Positions 1 to 5,758 of a stretch of 5,758 nt of DNA are shown here, in pieces (position 1 is the stretch's first letter; each line of letters opens with the position of its first letter). The DNA is from Myxococcales bacterium. GTDB lineage: Bacteria > Myxococcota_A > Polyangia > Polyangiales > Polyangiaceae. Location of the stretch: contig JAAFHJ010000338.1 of NCBI GenBank assembly GCA_013298325.1, positions 1 to 5,758 on the forward strand, given 5' to 3'. Below the pieces are notes generated by a model. The model did not search any database. It saw nothing but the letters and a program-made list of their open reading frames with translations, and had not been told where the DNA came from. The position numbers were made by a program, and so were the translations under genes.

Positions 1-341
1 AAAAATCGGCTCTCTTCAAAGCAAACAGCGTCTATTTCACCGTGGGTTGGCCGCGCGCGCACGAGGGTCGCTCCAAAGGCGAGACCGAGCGCCTGGTGCC
101 CCAAACAAATGCCCAATGTCGGCTTTTGGAGACGCGCGAGCTCGTTCATCAATGCGACCAACCCGGCACGCACCGGATCGGTCGGTCCAGGACCGACGAC
201 GACGATGGCCGCCTCTTCAAGAAACGGCGCCGCCGCCGCTGCCCCAACGACCACGCGAACCGCCTCCCGGGGGACCGGCAAGGCATCGACGACGTTCCAC
301 GAGAACGAGTCGTGATTTTCAACGAAGAGAACCGGCCCCAC
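1..341 (-). CDS. Glutamine amidotransferase, PabA/TrpG type (N-terminal 113 residues; 3' end outside window)
   Basis: This is a class I glutamine amidotransferase subunit that hydrolyses glutamine and passes ammonia to a chorismate-using partner: aminodeoxychorismate synthase (PabB, folate) or anthranilate synthase (TrpE, tryptophan). The N-terminus reads MGPVLFVENHDSFSWN, matching the family start. The GPGPTDP oxyanion-loop motif lies at residues 50-56, the nucleophile elbow GICLGHQ with Cys79 at 77-83, and the RPTHGE motif at 97-102. From memory, residues 1-80 align without gaps to E. coli PabA, including Cys79, and DSFSWN resembles PabA DSFTWN more than TrpG DSFTYN. The usual SPGP Ser is Gly here. 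The catalytic His/Glu pair lies beyond the window. I chose the GTG start at 341-339 because it gives the family N-terminus; the ribosome binding site is weak (GGTAGG) and no ATG is available in frame. It begins 10 bases after the CPBP stop, so it is probably third in the nadB operon. PabA and TrpG cannot be separated without the partner gene. Confidence 0.9.
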   Translation of the reverse strand, partial: MGPVLFVENHDSFSWNVVDALPVPREAVRVVVGAAAAAPFLEEAAIVVVGPGPTDPVRAGLVALMNELARLQKPTLGICLGHQALGLAFGATLVRARPTHGEIDAVCFEESRF

Positions 342-351
342 GCCTACCGAC

Positions 352-1209
352 TCAATCGGCGACCGCCGGTGCCGATGCCGGACTCGCGCCAACCTTCGCA
401 ATCAGCGCCAGGGAGGCGAGCCACGCAAGCGCGCAGGGGACGAGGACGACGAGACGCGCCGTCGGGAAGGCGGCGACCGCCGGCGCGAAGATGCCGACGA
501 CGTCCCGAAGCATGTATCCCACATGGAAGAGCACGGCGGTGAGGAGGGCGTCGGTCCGGAGGCGGAGGAACGTCGTCGAGGCGCCGAGGAGGAGCGCCGA
601 CGGGATCGTGCGCGGCTCGCCACGGGTAAGTGCAAAGATTCCAAGGGCGATAAAGGCGGCGCCGGGAACCGGCGGGGCGCTATCGGCGGTGGGGCGCGCC
701 GGGCCGTCATCGTCATCGCCCCCCCCAAGGGTGAGCGCCGGGCGGTCCCGAAGGGCGCCAAGAAGGGCCCCGCGGAAGAGGAGCTCCTCGGCAAAGGGCA
801 GCAAAATCAAGAAGGCTGCCGCCGCGAGCCCTTTGCTGCCGAGGGTCGCGCCGAGGTCGAGGGGGTCGCCATCGCCAGCATGGGGGAACCGCTTCACGAC
901 GAGGTCGGCAACCGCGTCGGAGAGGGGCGCCAGCGCGAAGCCTCCGACGAGCGCCAATGGAATCGCGGCCGCTTTCGGCAAACGCAGGGCGAGCGAGTCA
1001 CGCCCCCCGTGGACGCGGTCGATGAGCGTCGCCACGAGCACGGAGGCGGCGAAAATCGCAAGGCCGGCGCTCGGGATGTCGCGCGCCCCGCCCGGTCCAA
1101 ATCCCGAAACGAGGGCGAGAAACATCCCCGCAAGGACGAGCGAGAAGAACGCGTAAAAGAGCGCGAGGAAGGGCCCCAGGGGGACGCGGAAGCGGGCCGG
1201 CTCGCTCAT
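352..1209 (-). CDS. CPBP-family (CAAX protease/bacteriocin-processing type) intramembrane protein with degenerate motifs
   Basis: A 285-residue hydrophobic protein with several membrane segments (roughly residues 10-35, 46-64, 80-100, 127-140, 183-195, 203-215, 221-240 and 252-271). The CPBP hallmark EExxxR is present as EELLFR, Glu141-Glu142-Arg146. Family members act as intramembrane proteases (Rce1-like) or in membrane-protein maturation. The second motif, normally FxxxH, best corresponds to FALTR (192-196) with Arg in place of His. The third motif His is present at 229, but the usual Asn four residues later is Met233. A loop at about 162-182, with four consecutive Asp followed by Ala/Pro-rich residues, separates motifs 1 and 2. 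The start ATG overlaps the nadB stop as ATGA, and no clear Shine-Dalgarno precedes it, so translation probably depends on re-initiation after nadB. The substrate is unknown. The family call is fairly firm; catalytic activity is doubtful because of the lost His. Confidence 0.85.
   Translation of the reverse strand: MSEPARFRVPLGPFLALFYAFFSLVLAGMFLALVSGFGPGGARDIPSAGLAIFAASVLVATLIDRVHGGRDSLALRLPKAAAIPLALVGGFALAPLSDAVADLVVKRFPHAGDGDPLDLGATLGSKGLAAAAFLILLPFAEELLFRGALLGALRDRPALTLGGGDDDDGPARPTADSAPPVPGAAFIALGIFALTRGEPRTIPSALLLGASTTFLRLRTDALLTAVLFHVGYMLRDVVGIFAPAVAAFPTARLVVLVPCALAWLASLALIAKVGASPASAPAVAD
1206..1209 (-). other. ATGA stop-start overlap coupling nadB to the CPBP gene
   Basis: Read on the minus strand, the four bases ATGA hold the CPBP start codon (1209-1207) and the nadB TGA stop (1208-1206). 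The bases just upstream are C/G-rich with no purine-rich Shine-Dalgarno sequence. This arrangement is typical of termination-reinitiation coupling and supports a shared transcript. Confidence 0.85.
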
Positions 1210-2837
1210 CGGCCGCGGAGATAGGCGGGAACGCCCCGTTTGACCACCGTGTCGCGCGCGAGCTTTTCGTCGAGGAGCGGGTAGTCGAGCGTGTAGTGGA
1301 GGCCGCGGCTCTCATGACGGGCCGACGCACACTCGACGATCAATTGTGCAATCGTCGCGATATTTCGGAGCTCGAGCAGATCCCGCGTGACGACGTAGTT
1401 CCAGTAGTACTCCTGGATCTCTTCCTGGAGGAGTGCGATGCGCCGCGCCGCGCGCCGGAGCCGTTTCGTCGAACGGACGATGCCGACGTAGTTCCACATC
1501 AATCGGCGAAGTTCGTCCCAGTTCTGGGAAATGACGACCGCCTCGTCGCTCGTGATCGCCTTGCCGACGTCCCACTCGGGGACCTCGGGGAACGGGTCGG
1601 TCGTCTTCGCAAGGCCGCTCGCAGCGAGGGCGAGCGCGGCACGATGCCCGAAGACAAGCCCCTCAAGAAGGCTGTTTGAAGCGAGGCGATTTGCGCCATG
1701 AAGACCGGTATGAGCCGCCTCCCCGAGTGCCCAGAGACCGGGGATCGTCGTGCGCCCCTCCAAGTCGGTGGCGACACCACCACACATAAAGTGGGCGGCA
1801 GGAACGACCGGGATCCACTGCTTCGCGATGTTGAAGCCGAACTTTTCACATTGCCCAAAGACGCCCGGGAAGTGCTCGCGAAGAAACGGCTCATCCCGGT
1901 GGCTGATGTCGAGCCACACATGGTCCGACCCGCTCTTTTTCATTTCGTAGTCGATGGCCCGCGCCACGATGTCGCGCGGGGCGAGATCGCCGCGGGGATC
2001 GTGGTCCTTCATGAACGGCGTGCCGTCGAAGCGGAGGAGCCGCGCCCCTTCGCCGCGGAGCGCTTCGGTGAGCAAGAAGGTCCGCGCTTCCGGGTGGTAC
2101 AGGCACGTCGGATGGAATTGATAAAATTCCATATTCGCGATTTCAGCGCCGGCCCGGTAGGCCATCGCGACGCCGTCGCCGGTCGCGACGTCCGGATTGG
2201 TCGTGTAGAGATAGACCTTCCCTGCCCCACCGCTCGCGAGAATGGTGGCCCGCGCGACGATGGTCTCCACGACGCCGGTCGTCGCATTGAAAATATAGGC
2301 GCCGGCACAGAGTTCCGGCCCGCCAAACTTCGCGAGCGTCACGAGGTCGACCGCCATGTGCTCTTCAAGGAGCAGCACGTTCGGCCGGGCGCGGACCGCC
2401 TCAAGGAGCGCCCGCTCGACCTCGCGGCCGGTCATGTCGGCGGCGTGAACAATGCGTCGAGCGCTGTGGCCCCCTTCGAGGTGAAGATCGAGCTTTCCGA
2501 GCGCCGAATCCTCCGGCTTCGCCGTCTTTGCGGTGTCGAATTTCGCGCCGAGCTCAAGGAGCATGCGGATCCGTTCGGGCCCCTCCTCGACGCAAATCTT
2601 CACCGTTTCCCGATGGTTGAGCGCCACGCCAGCGATGAGCGTGTCCTCGACGTGGGCCTCAAAGGTATCGGTGGCATCGAGAACGGCGGCGATGCCCCCC
2701 TGAGCCCATTTCGTGTTTGATTCTTCGGCGTCGCGCTTCGAAACGACGATGACCGAGCCGTGCTCGGAGGCCTCCAGCGCGAAGGAGAGCCCAGCGACGC
2801 CGCTGCCGATGACGAGAAAATCGGTCGTTCTCTGCAT
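1206..2837 (-). CDS. nadB: L-aspartate oxidase NadB
   Basis: This FAD enzyme oxidises L-aspartate to iminoaspartate, which quinolinate synthase (NadA) uses in de novo NAD synthesis; it is cytoplasmic. At 543 residues it matches the family (E. coli about 540). The N-terminal dinucleotide-binding motif is GSGVAG at 11-16, followed by the flavin-contacting ESNTKWAQGGIAA (39-51). The motif EGGHSARRIVHAAD (121-134) holds the active-site Glu121. Further conserved segments are EFYQFHPT with His242, APRDIVARAI with Arg288, PAAHFMCGG with His349, and GLHGANRLASNSLLE with Arg384. These positions parallel E. coli Glu121, His244, Arg290, His351 and Arg386. The C-terminal helical domain ends with ESRGLHYTLDYP. 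The SNT and HPT context fits NadB better than the succinate dehydrogenase/fumarate reductase flavoprotein. The ATG start at 2837 lies just before the FAD motif, with an AGG about 8 bases upstream. It is the first gene of the leftward operon; no nadA or nadC is adjacent in the window. Confidence 0.97.
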   Translation of the reverse strand: MQRTTDFLVIGSGVAGLSFALEASEHGSVIVVSKRDAEESNTKWAQGGIAAVLDATDTFEAHVEDTLIAGVALNHRETVKICVEEGPERIRMLLELGAKFDTAKTAKPEDSALGKLDLHLEGGHSARRIVHAADMTGREVERALLEAVRARPNVLLLEEHMAVDLVTLAKFGGPELCAGAYIFNATTGVVETIVARATILASGGAGKVYLYTTNPDVATGDGVAMAYRAGAEIANMEFYQFHPTCLYHPEARTFLLTEALRGEGARLLRFDGTPFMKDHDPRGDLAPRDIVARAIDYEMKKSGSDHVWLDISHRDEPFLREHFPGVFGQCEKFGFNIAKQWIPVVPAAHFMCGGVATDLEGRTTIPGLWALGEAAHTGLHGANRLASNSLLEGLVFGHRAALALAASGLAKTTDPFPEVPEWDVGKAITSDEAVVISQNWDELRRLMWNYVGIVRSTKRLRRAARRIALLQEEIQEYYWNYVVTRDLLELRNIATIAQLIVECASARHESRGLHYTLDYPLLDEKLARDTVVKRGVPAYLRGR

Positions 2838-2960
2838 GTTGGCCGCCTACCTAAGGGCATTTCCCCCCGCAGACCAGCACGGACGTCGGCGAAACGGAGC
2901 GCGCGCGCCGGTGACGAGATCCCGCGTGAACTTGCTCGCTCTTCGCGTTAACACGAGGCG
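2838..2960. promoter_or_regulatory. Divergent intergenic spacer between nadB and the metalloprotease gene
   Basis: This 123-base spacer must hold the 5' control regions of both the leftward nadB operon and the rightward protease gene. I could not find a convincing -35/-10 pair for either. It contains a (GC)5 alternating run at 2899-2908 and the short palindrome GTTAAC at 2947-2952. For nadB, the leader reads TAGGTAGG before the ATG. For the protease, GAGG (2955-2958) lies only two bases before the GTG, and a stop (TAA, 2949-2951) blocks any upstream extension. Confidence 0.6.
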
Positions 2961-3929
2961 GTGCGTGCCCCCACCCAGCGCCTCCGCGCGCCGTCCCGTC
3001 CGCGCCTCTTTCCGCTGTTGCCGCGCTTGGCGTCGGTAGCCGCAGTCGTCGCGGTGGCCGCCCTGGCGCTCCCGCCTCGCGAGGCGGCCGCCTTCTGTCG
3101 GACGACGACCGAGAGCACTCTTGGCGGCGGCTGCGCGTCGACGGGGCTCCCCCTCTATTGGAAGTACCGCTGCGTCGGCTTTCGATTGACGGAGGCCGGG
3201 ACGGCAGAAGTCCCCTTTGATCGCGTCCAAGAGACCGCGGTACGTGCGTTTGAAAGCTGGAGTAAGCCCTCGTGTAGCTCCGGAACACCGAGCGTCGATG
3301 TGAGCTATTTGGGGACGACGAAGACGGACAAAGTCGAGTTTGACGTAAAGGGGACCAACGAAAATATCGTCGTCTTTCGCGACAATGCGTGGCCCTATGA
3401 GGATACCCTCGCGATCGCCCTAACCACCCTCACTTACGACAAAAGGCAGGGGGAGATCCTCGACGCCGACATCGAAGTAAACAGCCACGCCGTCGCGATC
3501 GTCGCCAAAGACCCCAGCATTCCTCTCAAGGGCAGCGAATACGATCTGTCGACGATCCTCACCCACGAAGCGGGGCACTTCCTCGGGCTCGCCCACTCGG
3601 AAGTGCGCGACGCGACGATGTACTACAAGTACAATCCGGGCACCGTCGACCAGGGGACTCTCAAAGACGATGATGCCGCCGGGATCTGCGCGATCTATCG
3701 AAGCAGCGGCGCGCGAACGACCGCCCACGGCGACGTCGTGCCGGCCGCCGTCTGCGCCCCGACCGCCAGCGAAGAGGCCCCCGCGTCGATGGCCGGAGGC
3801 GCTTTTGCCTTTGCCTGCGCGGCGCCCGGCCCGTCGGCCAGCCGGCCTTGGGGCGCAAGCGGCCTTGTCCTGGTGGCAGGCGCGCTCCTTCGAGCACGCC
3901 GTCGCAATCGCGCGCAACGAGCCCGCTAA
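2961..3929 (+). CDS. Secreted matrixin-like zinc metalloprotease with MYXO-CTERM-like tail
   Basis: A 322-residue predicted secreted metzincin endopeptidase. A signal peptide is visible: an Arg-rich n-region (residues 2-22), a hydrophobic core LASVAAVVAVAALAL (23-37) and a likely cut after EAAA (41-44). The mature part opens with a Cys-containing segment (Cys46, 58, 71, with PLYW at 64-67). The zinc site is HEAGHFLGLAH at 202-212 (His202, His206, His212, catalytic Glu203), followed by a Met-turn at Met220 (ATMYY). The DADIEVNS segment (168-175) is a typical matrixin strand region before the zinc helix. No pro-domain cysteine switch is seen. After the catalytic domain (ending about 248) comes an Ala/Pro-rich linker. 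The tail has Cys286, a hydrophobic stretch GASGLVLVAGALL (298-310) and a terminal RARRRNR, resembling the MYXO-CTERM sorting signal. The GTG at 2961 is the first possible start after an in-frame stop, but its ribosome binding site spacing is poor; TTG at 3018 could give a shorter signal peptide. Substrate unknown. Confidence 0.85.
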   Translation: MRAPTQRLRAPSRPRLFPLLPRLASVAAVVAVAALALPPREAAAFCRTTTESTLGGGCASTGLPLYWKYRCVGFRLTEAGTAEVPFDRVQETAVRAFESWSKPSCSSGTPSVDVSYLGTTKTDKVEFDVKGTNENIVVFRDNAWPYEDTLAIALTTLTYDKRQGEILDADIEVNSHAVAIVAKDPSIPLKGSEYDLSTILTHEAGHFLGLAHSEVRDATMYYKYNPGTVDQGTLKDDDAAGICAIYRSSGARTTAHGDVVPAAVCAPTASEEAPASMAGGAFAFACAAPGPSASRPWGASGLVLVAGALLRARRRNRAQRAR

Positions 3930-3934
3930 GTCCC

Positions 3935-3963
3935 TTGACAGCGTTGGCGGCGTTCCTTATCCA
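3935..3963 (+). promoter_or_regulatory. Putative sigma-70-type promoter for etfBA
   Basis: A perfect TTGACA box lies at 3935-3940. After a 17-base spacer comes TATCCA (3958-3963), which matches the first three -10 positions but lacks the final T. The element begins 6 bases after the protease stop and about 155 bases before the etfB start. This suggests that etfBA is transcribed separately from the protease gene. The -10 box is weak, so the call is tentative. Confidence 0.45.
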
Positions 3964-3976
3964 CGTCGCCTACCAA

Positions 3977-3994
3977 ACTGAATCGCCATTCAGT
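3977..3994. promoter_or_regulatory. Perfect inverted repeat ACTGAAT-N4-ATTCAGT, possible repressor operator
   Basis: The 7-bp arms are exact reverse complements around the spacer CGCC, giving an 18-bp dyad. The AT-rich arms stand out in a very GC-rich region. The dyad begins 13 bases after the putative -10, so it would straddle or follow the transcription start, a usual place for a repressor site. TetR-family regulators of fatty-acid oxidation often bind such dyads next to etf genes. The FadR consensus of Bacillus, as I recall it, uses similar TGAAT/ATTCA ends but wider spacing, so identity is not claimed. As RNA, the stem has only AU-rich pairs and no U-tract, so it is not a terminator. Confidence 0.5.
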
Positions 3995-4083
3995 CCGACC
4001 GTAGCGGCCGGGGGGTGGCGTGGCCGACCGGCGAAGGCGCCTGACGTGGGACCCACAGAAGGTTTGCCGAGCAAATTGGACCT

Positions 4084-4100
4084 ATGCACCGCGCGTGCAT
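4084..4100. repeat. Inverted repeat ATGCAC-N5-GTGCAT in the etfB leader
   Basis: Perfect 6-bp arms flank CGCGC, ending two bases before the AAAAGGGG ribosome binding site of etfB. It could be a protein-binding dyad or a small RNA hairpin bordering the ribosome binding site. The rest of the leader (3995-4083) is G/C-rich, with the short palindromes AGGCGCCT (4035-4042) and GTGGGACCCAC (4046-4056, one-base centre) and two copies of CCGACCG (3995-4001, 4024-4030). I see no recognisable riboswitch there. Confidence 0.4.
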
Positions 4101-4102
4101 CG

Positions 4103-4110
4103 AAAAGGGG
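4103..4110 (+). promoter_or_regulatory. Ribosome binding site fixing the etfB GTG start
   Basis: The purine run AAAAGGGG ends 8 bases before the GTG at 4119, which is the start giving the EtfB N-terminus VKILVPLKRV. An ATG at 4112 is followed directly by TGA and sits one base from the run, so it is not a useful start. A longer in-frame reading from 4020 would add 33 residues that do not belong to the family. Confidence 0.75.
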
Positions 4111-4118
4111 AATGTGAC

Positions 4119-4943
4119 GTGAAGATTCTCGTACCTCTCAAGCGAGTCGCCGATCCGGACAACGCCAACAAGATCAAGGTCAATGGCGGCAAGATCGACA
4201 CAACCGGTCTCGAATGGAAGCTCAATCCCTTCGATGAATACGCCGTCGAGACCGCCCTCCGCTTGACGGAAAATGGCGCAAATACGAAGGCTCGCCTCGG
4301 CGAAGTTGTCGTGGTGACGCTCGGCCCGAAGGAGACGGAGACGACGCTCCGCAGCGCCCTCGCCACCGGTGCCGATCGCGCGATCCGCATTGATGCCGGC
4401 GACGACGCGCTTGACGGCGACACCGTCGCCCACGCGCTTGCCGCATTGATCAAGAAGGAAAACTTCGATCTGATCCTCCTCGGCAAGCAGGCCGTCGACG
4501 GCGACTCGAACCAGGTCCCCCAGCTTCTCGCCGAGTACCTCGGCTGGCCCCAGGCGACCTTCGCCGCCACGATCAAGAGCGAAGCCGACAAGGCGCTCGT
4601 GGTCGGCCGCGAAGTCGACGGCGGCACCCTCAACGTTCGCGTTCAGCTCCCGGCGGTCGTCTCCGTCGACCTCCGCATCGTCGCGCCGAAGAGCGTCACG
4701 TCGGTCCACACGGCGCCGACCCATAACTACTCGGATGGTGTGCGTTTTGCCGCCCTCATGCAGATCATGGCGGCGAAGAAGAAGCCGCTCGTCGAGGTGA
4801 AGCTCGCCGACCTCGGCGTCACCGCCGCGCCGAAGATCGAATACGTCGGCTTCGAGCTGCCGCCCGCCCGCAAGGCTGGCGTCAAGGTCGCAAACGTCGC
4901 CGACCTCGTCGGCAAGCTCCGCAACGAAGCGAAGGCGCTCTGA
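4119..4943 (+). CDS. etfB: Electron transfer flavoprotein subunit beta
   Basis: The beta subunit of the heterodimeric electron-transfer flavoprotein, which takes electrons from acyl-CoA and related dehydrogenases for ETF:quinone oxidoreductase; it holds the structural AMP. The protein has 274 residues. The N-terminus (V)KILVPLKRVADPDN and the segment LNPFDEYAVETALRL (35-49) are family signatures. The AMP-binding region is LLGKQAVDGDSNQVPQLLAE (120-139), followed by LGWPQ (141-145). LPAVVSVDLRI (177-187) leads to the recognition loop and RFAALMQIMAAKKK (209-222), which corresponds to RYATLPNIMKAKKK of human ETF-beta; the partner-contacting Leu is kept at 213. Between DLRI and RFAAL there are 21 residues where the human protein, from memory, has three, accounting for the extra length over about 255. 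GTG start, good ribosome binding site. etfA follows after 21 bases. The order etfB-etfA is the usual bacterial one. The two-electron bifurcating type cannot be excluded from the sequence alone, but no partner genes for it are seen here. Confidence 0.96.
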   Translation: MKILVPLKRVADPDNANKIKVNGGKIDTTGLEWKLNPFDEYAVETALRLTENGANTKARLGEVVVVTLGPKETETTLRSALATGADRAIRIDAGDDALDGDTVAHALAALIKKENFDLILLGKQAVDGDSNQVPQLLAEYLGWPQATFAATIKSEADKALVVGREVDGGTLNVRVQLPAVVSVDLRIVAPKSVTSVHTAPTHNYSDGVRFAALMQIMAAKKKPLVEVKLADLGVTAAPKIEYVGFELPPARKAGVKVANVADLVGKLRNEAKAL

Positions 4944-4949
4944 GAGCCT

Positions 4950-4955
4950 AAGGAG
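4950..4955 (+). promoter_or_regulatory. Ribosome binding site of etfA
   Basis: AAGGAG lies 9 bases before the etfA ATG at 4965, inside the 21-base gap after the etfB stop. It is a near-consensus Shine-Dalgarno sequence and makes the etfA start unambiguous. Confidence 0.85.
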
Positions 4956-4964
4956 ATTACGAAA

Positions 4965-5758
4965 ATGGCTACGAAAATTCTCGTTGTCGCGGAGCTCCTC
5001 GAAGGCAAGATCCGCAAGGCTTCCCTCTCCGCCGTGACGTTCGCAAAGAACGCGGGCCTCCCCTTCTCGGTCCTCGTGATCGGCGCTGGCGCCGCGGGCG
5101 CCGCCGGGGAAATCACCGCCTTCGGCGCGGAAAAGGTCCTCGTCGCGGACGATGCGACCTTCAACGGCTGGACCGCAGAACGCTTCGCGCCGACGGTCGC
5201 CGCGGCGGTCAAGAACGGCGGCTTTGACGTCCTCGCCTTCACCGCGAGCTCCTTCGGCAAAGACATCGCACCGCGCGTCGCCGCCAAGCTCGGCGCCGGC
5301 TATGCCCCCGATATCTCGAGCGTTTCCAACGAAGGTGGCACGCTCATTTACCGCCGCCCCGTCTACGCCGGCAACGCCTACGCGAAGGCGAAGCTCCTCA
5401 CGGCCGTCCAGGTTGTGTCGGTCCGCCAGTCCGAGTTCACCGCGGCGGAAGCCTCCGGCGGCGCAAGCCCCGTCGAAGCGATCGCCATCGAAGCCGCCGA
5501 CGCCGCCGCTTCAAAGGTCGAATTCCTCGGTCTCGAAGCGGCCAAGAGCGAGCGCCCCGACCTCGGCGACGCGCGCGTGATCGTCGCCGGCGGCCGCGCG
5601 CTCAAAGAGAAGTTCAAGGACGTCCTTGAGCCGCTCGCCGACAAACTCGGCGCCGCCATCGGTGCCAGCCGCGCCGCCTGCGACGCCGGCTACGCCGCCC
5701 CCGAGCTCCAGGTCGGGCAGACCGGCCGTATCGTCGCGCCGCGCCTTTACCTGGCGAT
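4965..5758 (+). CDS. etfA: Electron transfer flavoprotein subunit alpha (3' end outside window)
   Basis: The alpha subunit binds the redox-active FAD of ETF and pairs with EtfB. The window holds 264 complete codons with no stop; family members have about 310-320 residues, so roughly the last 50 are missing. The N-terminus is MATKILVVAELLEGKIRKAS, the start of the alpha domain I fold. Later segments are YRRPVYAGNAYAKAKL (129-144), and then the FAD domain: RPDLGDARVIVAGGRALK (197-214), LEPLADKLGAAIGASRAACDAGY (221-243) and QVGQTGRIVAP (249-259). Ser235/Arg236 and the GQTG at 251-254 match FAD-contacting positions in the family. The common SRAAVDAGY is SRAACDAGY here, an unremarkable V-to-C change. 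The FAD-adenine-binding C-terminal end, including the conserved His beyond GISGA, lies past the edge. It is co-transcribed with etfB, with strong ribosome binding site spacing; the codon choice (many GCC, GTC, CTC, GGC) suggests a well-expressed gene. Confidence 0.97.
   Translation, partial: MATKILVVAELLEGKIRKASLSAVTFAKNAGLPFSVLVIGAGAAGAAGEITAFGAEKVLVADDATFNGWTAERFAPTVAAAVKNGGFDVLAFTASSFGKDIAPRVAAKLGAGYAPDISSVSNEGGTLIYRRPVYAGNAYAKAKLLTAVQVVSVRQSEFTAAEASGGASPVEAIAIEAADAAASKVEFLGLEAAKSERPDLGDARVIVAGGRALKEKFKDVLEPLADKLGAAIGASRAACDAGYAAPELQVGQTGRIVAPRLYLA

Noticed and set aside
47..1156. Long plus-strand open frames opposite the CPBP and amidotransferase genes
   Set aside because: Arg/Pro/Ala-rich translations with no recognisable motif; they mirror high-GC coding on the minus strand, where clear family motifs are present.
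1698..2720. 340-codon plus-strand frame antisense to nadB
   Set aside because: It lies wholly inside a well-conserved nadB, its product has no motif, and it reflects the GC-rich codon pattern of the opposite strand.
2899..2908. (GC)5 alternating run as a Z-DNA or regulatory element
   Set aside because: Such short runs are expected in DNA this GC-rich, and a similar run occurs near position 51-60 inside a coding region.
3930..3976. Terminator after the metalloprotease gene
   Set aside because: No GC-rich stem followed by a T-run is visible; the region looks like a promoter instead.
4112..4117. ATG-TGA start-stop element before etfB
   Set aside because: It is almost in contact with the ribosome binding site (one base away) and is easily explained by chance; nothing supports regulatory use.
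4020..4118. N-terminal extension of etfB from the GTG at 4020
   Set aside because: The 33 added residues are Arg-rich and unlike EtfB; the GTG at 4119 has a good ribosome binding site and gives the conserved N-terminus.
3990..4724. 244-codon minus-strand frame opposite etfB
   Set aside because: Antisense shadow of a clear EtfB; no ribosome binding site or family signature was found.

Overview
The window is a dense, GC-rich bacterial chromosomal segment. It has two gene groups that diverge from a 123-base spacer at 2838-2960. The best guess for the source is a myxobacterium-like member of the Myxococcota. This rests on the high G+C third positions, a secreted matrixin-type metalloprotease, and a C-terminus on that protease that resembles the MYXO-CTERM sorting tail (Cys, short hydrophobic stretch, Arg-rich end). 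The assignment is an inference from sequence style, not from a marker gene. I see no RNA gene, CRISPR array, insertion sequence or phage gene.

Leftward group (minus strand, 2837 down to 1): nadB (L-aspartate oxidase, complete), then a CPBP-family membrane protein whose start overlaps the nadB stop as ATGA, then 10 bases later the start of a PabA/TrpG-type glutamine amidotransferase that runs off the left edge. The tight packing implies one transcript. NadB makes iminoaspartate for NAD synthesis. The amidotransferase would supply ammonia for aminodeoxychorismate (folate) or anthranilate (tryptophan). The CPBP protein is an intramembrane protein that keeps the EExxxR motif but has lost the second-motif His, so its activity is uncertain. 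No nadA or nadC is present in the window.

Rightward group (plus strand): a secreted matrixin-like zinc protease (2961-3929), a 189-base regulatory gap, then etfB (4119-4943) and etfA (4965 to beyond the right edge). These encode the two subunits of the electron-transfer flavoprotein, which passes electrons from acyl-CoA and related dehydrogenases to the quinone pool. The gap holds a promoter-like element with a consensus TTGACA box, followed by a perfect 7-bp inverted repeat placed like a repressor operator. A second inverted repeat lies just before the etfB ribosome binding site. etfB has an apparent insertion of about 18 residues beside its recognition loop.

I found no convincing new multi-gene system. 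The points most worth a second look are the etf operator-like dyads, the EtfB insertion, the degenerate CPBP protein translationally coupled to NadB, and the sorting-tail-like end of the protease.
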